A DNA stretch of 11,112 nt from an uncultured Ruminococcus sp. Lineage in GTDB: Bacteria; Bacillota; Clostridia; Oscillospirales; CAG-272. The position numbers and the translations under genes are program-made. The notes beneath the pieces are model-generated. The model was not told the DNA's origin. It did not search any database and saw only the letters and a program-made list of their open reading frames with translations. Location of the stretch: contig CADCPG010000133.1 in NCBI GenBank assembly GCA_902803255.1, forward strand, positions 1 through 11,112, given 5' to 3'. Each line of letters begins with the position of its first letter. The first letter of the stretch is position 1. This document shows, one piece after another, positions 6,121-11,112 of this stretch.

Positions 6121-7599
6121 ATGGAAAAGAAACAGTTCCTAGCTGAATTGAGAAAGATCCTGCGCTCAAAGGGATTTGCCGAAGATTCGGTGGACAGAGA
6201 GCTGGAGTCGGTTTCCGGATACTTCGACGAGGAAGGAGCCGACGACATCGACATCGCCCCCGCCGAAATGGCTGAAGAGATCGCGGCGATGATGAACGAC
6301 GATCTGTCGTCGCAGGCAGCTGCCGAGGCGGAATCTTCAGAATCTCCCGAGAAGGAGGCACCCGCTTCCGGCGGCGATAAGGCGGCCGGCGTGTCTTCCT
6401 CCGGCAGCGACATCGATCCCGGCGTGCTAGCCTCCTACGGCTTTGCCGCCGCCGGAGCCGCGCAGTCCGTCAAGGACGGCGGCGACGGCGAAGGCCCGAA
6501 GTCCCTCGGAGACGAGATCGCGGGTCTTTTCGATTCGATCGAAAAGACCGGTGATAATAAGAAGCCCCGGGCCCCGGCAGCCGATGATGGTGCCGCCGAA
6601 AGCGTCCCGTCCGCCGATATCGGCGGCTCCGGAGAAGCCGCGGCAGACGCCCCCGAAGGAGATGCCGTCGGTGATGCCGGAGACGGCTTTGCCGGAGCGG
6701 CCGTCATAACTCCCGCCATATCCGAGATGCTGAAGTCGATGCACGCGCCGGGCGATCCTTTCTCCGACAGGGATAAGCCGGCCGCGGGAACGGAGACGGA
6801 CTCAAGACCCGCTCCTCAGCCCGAGCCCGACGTCACGATCGCCGGCGGGAGGGAAGACGAGGACGCGAAAGAGACGGAGTCCCCTTCGGGAGATCCCGAC
6901 AGCCGGGATCCCGACTATACCGACGACAACGACACCGCCGTCGAGAACTACGACGATTACGATATCGACGATTACAGGAAGGGCGGCAAGAAGGCCGCAG
7001 ACGGCTCCGGGATCCTTTCGTCGGTATTTGGCTTCGGCAAGAAGAAAAAGCAGCCCGAAGAGGCCGGCGATAACAAAGTGAGAGATCAGAAACAGGTAAA
7101 GAATCAGAATAAGGCGGCCGCGCCAGAAGAACTCAACGACGCCGGGTACGACGACGGGATCGGTGAGGAGTTCGAATCGACTCCGGGGAAGAATGCCGCA
7201 TTCAGCATCGGTCTCATCATCGCTCTGCCGTTCATCATACTGCTCTCGCTGGTCATGGTCGTGCTCTATCTCGTCTTCTGGCTTGCGCTCGCGCTGCTTA
7301 TGATACTTGCCGTCGCGGCCCTGATCGCGTTCGTCGCGGTCGGTGTGTTCGTCGCGCTGACAGGCATCGTTTACGGCGTCATAATGCTGATCAAGGGCAA
7401 CACTCCCGTCGGTCTCTTCGAGATCGGTCTCGGGATCACCGTCGGAGCCGTCGTCCTTTTCGCCGGTATACTGGTCTACAATTTCGCGATCCGCCTCATT
7501 CCTTTCGGGATGAAGATGCTATCGAAGCTGCTCGCCTTCGGTTTCCGCAAAGGCAAGGAAGGCATTTCGGCTCTGAAGAAGCTGCTCGCGAGAAGCTGA
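6121..7599 (+). CDS. HAAS/DUF1700-like membrane protein with long acidic linker
   Basis: Function unknown. The first 60 or so residues (MEKKQFLAELRKILRSKGFA..., then an acidic helix ending AEEIAAMM) resemble the cytosolic helical domain at the start of DUF1700/HAAS proteins. Residues about 62-355 are a low-complexity linker rich in Asp, Glu, Ala, Gly, Pro and Ser, with an acidic tract (DNDTAVENYDDYDIDDY), then basic patches at 286-291 (RKGGKK) and 307-310 (KKKK). Residues 361-424 are one long hydrophobic stretch, enough for two to three membrane passes; 430-460 is another; the tail is basic (KKLLARS). So the N-terminus is probably cytosolic on a polytopic C-terminal anchor. ATG 6121 is chosen over TTG 6115 because homology-like sequence starts at MEKKQ; no good ribosome binding site precedes either. 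The protein is much longer than the roughly 180-220 residues usual for DUF1700. No PadR gene, the common partner, is present. The gene is 45 bp before the next gene in the same operon. Family call is by pattern only. Confidence 0.7.
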   Translation: MEKKQFLAELRKILRSKGFAEDSVDRELESVSGYFDEEGADDIDIAPAEMAEEIAAMMNDDLSSQAAAEAESSESPEKEAPASGGDKAAGVSSSGSDIDPGVLASYGFAAAGAAQSVKDGGDGEGPKSLGDEIAGLFDSIEKTGDNKKPRAPAADDGAAESVPSADIGGSGEAAADAPEGDAVGDAGDGFAGAAVITPAISEMLKSMHAPGDPFSDRDKPAAGTETDSRPAPQPEPDVTIAGGREDEDAKETESPSGDPDSRDPDYTDDNDTAVENYDDYDIDDYRKGGKKAADGSGILSSVFGFGKKKKQPEEAGDNKVRDQKQVKNQNKAAAPEELNDAGYDDGIGEEFESTPGKNAAFSIGLIIALPFIILLSLVMVVLYLVFWLALALLMILAVAALIAFVAVGVFVALTGIVYGVIMLIKGNTPVGLFEIGLGITVGAVVLFAGILVYNFAIRLIPFGMKMLSKLLAFGFRKGKEGISALKKLLARS

Positions 7600-7644
7600 A
7601 CAGGCAATGCCCCTCAAAGCACTGCACTATAAGGTGAACGAACT

Positions 7645-8706
7645 ATGAAGCCAACATCAATAATCTTTATCATCATAGCCGTCATGATGGCCAGCGTCGG
7701 TCTGCTGCTATGCTTTACTGCAAGCAACATGGCCAACGACCAGGGCGTGGCACTCTTCACGCAGACCGGAGACGCCGACAGCAACTACACGTCGGTGCAC
7801 GAGTTTGACGGTGCAGCCGTCAAGAAACTGGTCCTCAACATGTCAGACACGACTGTCAACATCATCGGAGGAGCCGACTCGAACAGAGTAGAGATGGTCA
7901 ATTTTCCCGACGGTACCTACGACCTTTCGATAGGGAAGTCCACTCTTCAGCTGTCCGACGCCTCCGGTATCGGCAGTTTTATCGACATAGACAATTTCAA
8001 GATCAACTTCAACGGTTTCCGTGACTATCTCCACTATTTCAAATACAGGGACAAGAAGTCATCGGTCAACGTTTATTTCACCGATGACGCCTCCGCCATC
8101 ATCCTGTCGGTCACATCCGGGGGCGACGTCAACCTTCAGGACCTGAGACTTGACTGCGACTACAAGGTGATCGTCTCGAAGGGCGACGTGAACGTCAGCA
8201 ACGTAAAGACCGACTCTTCGATCGACATCGATTCCACCGACGACTCATCGGTGAACATCTCCGCCTCCTCCTTCAACGAGATCATCGTAAACGGAGTCAC
8301 GGCGTACACCGAGATAAAGAACACCACCTTTACCCGTTCGATGTACATCAACATCAAGAGCGGATCGGTCTCGTACGACAGGCTCGAGCCCGACTTCACC
8401 GGTTTCAACCTGCTCCTTCGTGCCGACAGCGGCGTGATCAAGTACAACTCCGAACGCATCATCAACGGAAAGTACGAGGAAAAGAACTATATCGATATCT
8501 CTGCCGACACCGGAGAGGATGAGGACACCGAGACCGATACCGGCGATGACAGCGGAGGCGGCGATACAGCTCAAGAAGGTGAAGGGGAAGGTGAAGAGAC
8601 CACTGCGGCCGAAGGCACAGGGCCCGAGGTTCCCGCCAACAGCACCCAGATCCCGGCATACAGTGTCACGATAATACTCGGCGAGGGCAACATAGAAGTT
8701 TACTGA
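7645..8706 (+). CDS. Signal-anchored beta-repeat surface protein (DUF4097-like)
   Basis: Function unknown, 353 residues. The N-terminus (KPTSIIFIIIAVMMASVGLL, to about residue 26) is a signal peptide or signal anchor; a cysteine follows (LLLC) but the residue before it does not suit a lipobox. Residues about 45-285 are a run of short beta-prone segments rich in Asn, Asp, Ser and Val, with repeated forms such as GDVNLQDL, GDVNVSNV, DSSIDID and DSSVNIS. This is the pattern of a right-handed beta-helix or DUF4097-type fold. Residues about 287-332 are an acidic Gly/Glu/Thr/Asp linker; a last strand-like tail (SVTIILGEGNIEVY) ends the chain. AAGGTG (7631-7636) is 8 nt before the ATG. It follows the HAAS-like gene by 45 bp. 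DUF1700 followed by DUF4097 is a known neighbour pattern, which supports both calls. Probably exported, with the bulk outside the membrane. The linker interrupting the final strand is unusual. Confidence 0.65.
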   Translation: MKPTSIIFIIIAVMMASVGLLLCFTASNMANDQGVALFTQTGDADSNYTSVHEFDGAAVKKLVLNMSDTTVNIIGGADSNRVEMVNFPDGTYDLSIGKSTLQLSDASGIGSFIDIDNFKINFNGFRDYLHYFKYRDKKSSVNVYFTDDASAIILSVTSGGDVNLQDLRLDCDYKVIVSKGDVNVSNVKTDSSIDIDSTDDSSVNISASSFNEIIVNGVTAYTEIKNTTFTRSMYINIKSGSVSYDRLEPDFTGFNLLLRADSGVIKYNSERIINGKYEEKNYIDISADTGEDEDTETDTGDDSGGGDTAQEGEGEGEETTAAEGTGPEVPANSTQIPAYSVTIILGEGNIEVY

Positions 8707-8726
8707 TCCCCCTAATGGAACATATA

Positions 8727-8757
8727 GAGCGGCCCCGGCTTTCTGCCGGGGCCGCTC
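8727..8757. terminator. Strong hairpin terminator between convergent operons
   Basis: A perfect 13-bp stem: GAGCGGCCCCGGC (8727-8739) with GCCGGGGCCGCTC (8745-8757), loop TTTCT. No T run follows on the plus strand (AATGCTTCG); on the minus strand TATATGTTCC follows. It lies between the stops of the surface-protein gene (8706) and ychF (8775), so it likely serves both directions despite poor T tails. Confidence 0.75.
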
Positions 8758-8774
8758 AATGCTTCGGGGAATAA

Positions 8775-9872
8775 TCAGACGTTGAAACGGAAGAGGGTGA
8801 TGTCTCCGTCCTTCATGACGTAGTCCTTGCCCTCGCTGCGCAGCAGGCCCGCCTCCCTGGCGGCGGCCACGCTGCCGCATTTTACGAAATCGTCGTAGGA
8901 GACGATCTCGGCTCTGATGAAGCCGCGTTCAAAGTCGCTGTGTATCGTTCCGGCGGCCGCGGGGGCCTTCGTGCCCCTGAGTATCGGCCAGGCTCTGACC
9001 TCCTTGGGGCCGGCGGTGAGGAAACTGATGAGACCGAGCAGGGAATAGCTCTCCCTTATCAGCCGGTAAAGTCCCGGCTCCGTGATGCCCATGTCCTCGA
9101 GGAACATCTGCTTCTCCTCGGGCGGGAGCTCGGCGATCTCGGCTTCGATCTCGCAGCTGATCGCGATGATCCCGGCGCCTTCGCTCTCGGCAAGCTTTTT
9201 CAGCGCGGTGTAATGCGGGCTGTCGGGCTCGCCGGTCGCAGACGCCTCGTCGACGTTAGCAACGTAGATCACCGGCTTCATCGACAGAAGCGGAAGTCCC
9301 GACGCGCCGAGTATCTCCTTTTCGGCGTCGTCGGTATCGAGGCTCCGGGCGGGTCTTCCTTCCGACAGATGAGAGCGTAGCTTTTCAAGCAGCGAATATT
9401 CGGCGGCAAGCTTTTTGTCAGCTCTCATGGCCTTGGCGGTGCGGTCGATCCTTCGCTCGACGATCTCGAGGTCGGAGAGTATCAGCTCATAGTTTATCGT
9501 CTCGGCGTCATCCACCGGATCGACTCTGCCGCTGACGTGTATCACGTCGCTGCCGTCGAAGCAGCGGACGACGTGCAGCAGCGCGTCGCATTCTCTGATA
9601 TGGGACAGGAACTTGTTGCCGAGGCCCTCCCCCTGGGAAGCTCCCTTGACGAGACCGGCGATGTCGAAGAACTCGACGGTAGCGGGCGTGTATTTTTCGG
9701 GGGCGTATACTTCGGCAAGCCTGTCGAGCCTGCTGTCGGGGACCGGCACGACTCCCACGTTGGGTTCGATGGTGCAGAAGGGGTAGTTGGCCGATTCGGC
9801 CCCGCCGCCGCACAGGGCGTTGAAAAGAGTGCTCTTGCCGACATTCGGCAGTCCGACGATTCCGAGTTTCAT
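8775..9872 (-). CDS. ychF: Redox-responsive ribosome-associated ATPase YchF/OLA1
   Basis: Obg-family P-loop protein of the YchF/OLA1 subgroup, which prefers ATP to GTP, binds ribosomes and is linked to stress adaptation. The length of 365 residues is standard. Visible motifs: P-loop GLPNVGKST (7-15), NYPFCTIEPN (29-38) as the subgroup's switch I block, DIAGLVKGASQGEGLG from D70 (G3/switch II), and NVDE (206-209), the altered G4 that explains the nucleotide preference. The C-terminal TGS domain shows FLTAGPKEVRAW, AGTIHSDFERGFIRAE and EGKDYVMKDGD. The start ATG 9872 places the P-loop at the usual position; AAAGGA (9891-9886) lies 13 nt upstream. The gene is monocistronic, with its own promoter (9944-9916) and ends at the hairpin 8727-8757. 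Confidence 0.97.
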   Translation of the reverse strand: MKLGIVGLPNVGKSTLFNALCGGGAESANYPFCTIEPNVGVVPVPDSRLDRLAEVYAPEKYTPATVEFFDIAGLVKGASQGEGLGNKFLSHIRECDALLHVVRCFDGSDVIHVSGRVDPVDDAETINYELILSDLEIVERRIDRTAKAMRADKKLAAEYSLLEKLRSHLSEGRPARSLDTDDAEKEILGASGLPLLSMKPVIYVANVDEASATGEPDSPHYTALKKLAESEGAGIIAISCEIEAEIAELPPEEKQMFLEDMGITEPGLYRLIRESYSLLGLISFLTAGPKEVRAWPILRGTKAPAAAGTIHSDFERGFIRAEIVSYDDFVKCGSVAAAREAGLLRSEGKDYVMKDGDITLFRFNV

Positions 9873-9915
9873 TTATTACTGCGTTTCCTTTCCGGATTTC
9901 TGTTTTTACCGTACT

Positions 9916-9944
9916 ATTATATACCAAATGTGAACAATTTGCAA
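9916..9944 (-). promoter_or_regulatory. Promoter for ychF
   Basis: On the minus strand: TTGCAA (9944-9939), 17-bp spacer, TATAAT (9921-9916). Predicted start is near 9909, about 37 nt before the ATG. One copy of the 13-bp direct repeat (9926-9938) fills most of the spacer, so a protein bound there would block polymerase. Confidence 0.65.
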
Positions 9945-9979
9945 GCTGTAATACTCTTTTTGCCGTAAATGTGAACAAT
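9926..9979 (+). repeat. Pair of 13-bp direct repeats AAATGTGAACAAT
   Basis: AAATGTGAACAAT occurs exactly at 9926-9938 and 9967-9979, 41 bp start to start, close to four helical turns, so both face the same side of the DNA. The core TGTGAACA is an imperfect dyad (TGT-GA-ACA). The first copy lies inside the ychF promoter spacer; the second is about 50-60 bp upstream of the response-regulator start point. A shared operator for one or both genes is an inference. Confidence 0.5.
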
Positions 9980-9993
9980 ATATCAAATAAATA

Positions 9994-10022
9994 TTTACAA
10001 ATCAAGACGATTATGATATAAT
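9994..10022 (+). promoter_or_regulatory. Promoter for the two-component system genes
   Basis: TTTACA (9994-9999), 17-bp spacer, TATAAT (10017-10022), with extended -10 TG at 10014-10015. Predicted start is near 10029, about 30 nt before the TTG start codon at 10060. This is the best-matching promoter in the window. Confidence 0.7.
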
Positions 10023-10046
10023 ATCGATGATTACATACTAGCAAAC

Positions 10047-10055
10047 GGTGGTGAT
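10047..10055 (+). promoter_or_regulatory. Ribosome binding site that decides a TTG start
   Basis: GGTGGTGAT matches the ideal anti-16S complement GGAGGTGAT at 8 of 9 positions. It ends 4 nt before TTG 10060, the right distance for that codon. The two GTG codons at 10048 and 10051, in the same frame, lie within it and so cannot be the start. Confidence 0.7.
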
Positions 10056-10059
10056 TACA

Positions 10060-10746
10060 TTGTATACCAAAATACTGGTCGTCGACGACGATCCCAATAT
10101 CTGCGACATGCTCAAGCAGTATCTTGAAAAAGAGGGATACGACGTAAGAGTCGCTTACGACGGATACGAGGCGATAGACCTGTTCAAAAAATACGAACCC
10201 GATCTCGTTCTGCTCGATATAATGCTTCCCGGCAAAAGCGGCAAGGACGTCTGCACCGACATCCGCAAGTTCTCCCAGAAGCCCATCATCATGATCACGG
10301 CCAAGGGGTCTGTCGTCGACAAGGTGGTCTGCCTTGAGCTCGGCGCCGACGATTTCGTCGTGAAGCCGTTCGACATGAACGAGCTTTTTGCCAGGATCAA
10401 GGCGGTGCTGCGCAGATGCGTGACTCTTGACGAGGGCACCGACGACGAAGTCGTCAAGTTCGACAGGATCGAGATCAGCAAGGCGAAATACGAGCTCAAG
10501 ATAGACGGAGTATGCGTCGATATCCCTCCCAAGGAGCTCGATCTGCTCTATTACCTGGCGTCGAACCACAACCGCGTCTTCACGCGCGACCAGCTCCTCG
10601 ACAAGGTCTGGGGATTCGACTACCTCGGCGACTCCAGGACGGTGGACGTCCATATCAAGCGCCTCCGCGCAAAACTCGAAGGTCTGTCCGACAAATGGCA
10701 GCTTCGCACCGTATGGGGCGTCGGATATAAATTTGAAGTGAACTGA
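10060..10746 (+). CDS. OmpR/PhoB-family response regulator
   Basis: DNA-binding transcription regulator activated by phosphorylation from a partner kinase. Numbered from the TTG start, 228 residues. The receiver domain (about 3-118) has the acidic pair D9/D10 (ILVVDDDPNI), phospho-acceptor D53 (LVLLDIMLPG), T80 (IMITAKG) and K102 (VVKPFDMNEL), all intact. The C-terminal winged helix (about 133-228) shows PPKELDLLYYLASN, the recognition-helix region RTVDVHIKRLRAKL and the final wing VWGVGYKFEV. The TTG start is chosen from the ribosome binding site at 10047-10055. The gene is 58 bp ahead of a membrane kinase gene and shares its transcript, so that kinase is the likely cognate partner. Target genes and signal cannot be told from this window; the 13-bp repeats upstream are a possible autoregulatory site, unproven. 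Confidence 0.95.
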   Translation: MYTKILVVDDDPNICDMLKQYLEKEGYDVRVAYDGYEAIDLFKKYEPDLVLLDIMLPGKSGKDVCTDIRKFSQKPIIMITAKGSVVDKVVCLELGADDFVVKPFDMNELFARIKAVLRRCVTLDEGTDDEVVKFDRIEISKAKYELKIDGVCVDIPPKELDLLYYLASNHNRVFTRDQLLDKVWGFDYLGDSRTVDVHIKRLRAKLEGLSDKWQLRTVWGVGYKFEVN

Positions 10747-10752
10747 GACCGG

Positions 10753-10783
10753 CCGGACGGGGGGACGGCATCCCGCCGTCCGG
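10753..10783 (+). other. Competing hairpins between response regulator and kinase genes
   Basis: GGACGG occurs twice in tandem, allowing two exclusive stems with one downstream arm. CCGGACGG (10753-10760) can pair with CCGTCCGG (10776-10783), loop 15 nt; or GGACGGC (10763-10769) can pair with GCCGTCC (10775-10781), loop 5 nt. No T run follows, so it is not a simple terminator. It may set mRNA stability or lower kinase expression relative to the regulator; this is inference. Confidence 0.4.
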
Positions 10784-10804
10784 ACAACGCTGAAGAGAAT
10801 AGCT

Positions 10805-11112
10805 TTGAAAAAAGATCATATACACGGACAGAGGAGTATCGTTCCGGCGGCACTGCTTCTCACCGCCTTCAACGCCCTGCCTTACGGTGCGCTCATCTTT
10901 GCGGTCTTATCCGGGAGGACCGGGGCCGTAGACGGGCTCCGGTGGGTACTTTCGGCGGCCGCCGTTGTCATGTTCGCCGTCACATCGGCGTCTTCCGTAT
11001 TCATCCTTTCGCGGTACGGAAAGGCCCGCAGGGAGTCGGTACTGGCTCCGCTCCGGGAGATCCAGTCGGCGATCGGCAGATTTACGGAAGGAGCCGGTTA
11101 CTGCCCTCCGAA
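10805..11112 (+). CDS. Sensor histidine kinase, N-terminal part (3' end outside window)
   Basis: An open frame from TTG 10805 to the window edge, 102 codons, with no catalytic domain in view. It encodes a basic start (KKDHIHGQR), a first membrane segment at about 12-35, a short loop of roughly 11 residues (about 36-46), a second segment at about 47-69, a basic stop-transfer (RYGKARRE), and then PLREIQSAIGRF, which resembles the start of a HAMP or signalling helix. Place and topology behind an OmpR-type regulator make a sensor histidine kinase the obvious reading. The very short outer loop would fit a kinase that senses within the membrane or via a partner protein. GAAGAGA (10792-10798) is a weak ribosome binding site 6 nt before the TTG. 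The H-box and ATPase domain must lie beyond the window, so the call rests on context and topology. Confidence 0.75.
   Translation, partial: MKKDHIHGQRSIVPAALLLTAFNALPYGALIFAVLSGRTGAVDGLRWVLSAAAVVMFAVTSASSVFILSRYGKARRESVLAPLREIQSAIGRFTEGAGYCPP

Noticed and set aside
6108..6146. A 12-codon upstream frame (ATG 6108) overlapping the start of the HAAS-like gene
   Set aside because: It could act as a leader peptide, but it has no ribosome binding site and no regulatory codon pattern.
7696..7725. Possible lipobox (LLLC) in the surface protein
   Set aside because: The residue before the cysteine is leucine, where lipoboxes need a small residue, so a signal anchor or ordinary signal peptide is more likely.
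9921..9979. Possible Rex (redox repressor) sites, because of TGTGAACA and TGAACAA half-sites
   Set aside because: The opposite half-site of the Rex dyad is missing at both copies; only a few of its positions match. A direct repeat fits the data better.
10048..10053. GTG codons as start of the response regulator
   Set aside because: Both lie within the strong ribosome binding site at 10047-10055, which is correctly spaced only for TTG 10060.
9508..10653. A 381-residue open frame on the minus strand across ychF and the response regulator
   Set aside because: Its C-terminal part is ychF read in a shifted frame (Arg-rich) and the rest is antisense to the response regulator and the promoter island. 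No family resemblance.
1..11112. CRISPR arrays, tRNA or rRNA genes, insertion sequences, toxin-antitoxin pairs, defence genes
   Set aside because: No spaced repeats, tRNA-like cloverleaf, transposase motif or terminal inverted repeats were seen; every gap longer than 40 bp is accounted for by promoters, leaders or hairpins.

Overview
The window reads as a chromosomal segment from a Gram-positive, low-sigma-complexity bacterium, most likely a Clostridia-type member of the Bacillota. The grounds are the metG-tatD gene pair, an EF-G paralog of the type common in clostridia, a HAAS/DUF1700-type membrane protein followed by a DUF4097-like surface protein, AGGAGG-type ribosome binding sites, TTG starts, and GC-rich coding sequence broken by very AT-rich promoter islands. 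The taxonomic call is an inference; no rRNA is present.

Layout. Positions 1-2040 (+) hold the 3' part of metG and a complete tatD, 3 bp apart in one operon. Positions 2041-2221 hold a promoter and a structured leader for an EF-G-like GTPase at 2222-4279 (+). A GC-rich hairpin at 4301-4325 is shared with the convergent operon trmB-truB (minus strand, 5974 down to 4341), whose two tRNA-modification genes overlap by ATGA. Positions 5975-6120 carry two opposed promoters whose predicted start points almost coincide: one for trmB-truB (-), one for a two-gene membrane/surface operon (+): a HAAS/DUF1700-like protein (6121-7599) and a signal-anchored beta-repeat protein (7645-8706). A 13-bp-stem hairpin (8727-8757) separates this operon from the convergent ychF (8775-9872, -). 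Positions 9873-10059 are AT-rich, with promoters for ychF (-) and a two-component system (+) plus a 13-bp direct repeat. An OmpR-type response regulator (10060-10746) is followed by the start of its sensor kinase, which runs off the window at 11112.

How it fits together. Most genes serve translation and RNA: tRNA charging (MetG), tRNA modification (TruB, TrmB), a ribosome-associated GTPase (EF-G paralog) and a ribosome-linked ATPase (YchF). TatD is a nuclease/quality-control protein. The accessory-looking part is the HAAS-like/beta-repeat pair, a plausible envelope-sensing or surface module, and the two-component system. No mobile element, CRISPR array, tRNA or rRNA was found. The window is mostly ordinary housekeeping; the best candidates for something less described are the 6121-8706 pair, the overlapping opposed promoters in front of it, and the 13-bp direct repeat at 9926-9979.
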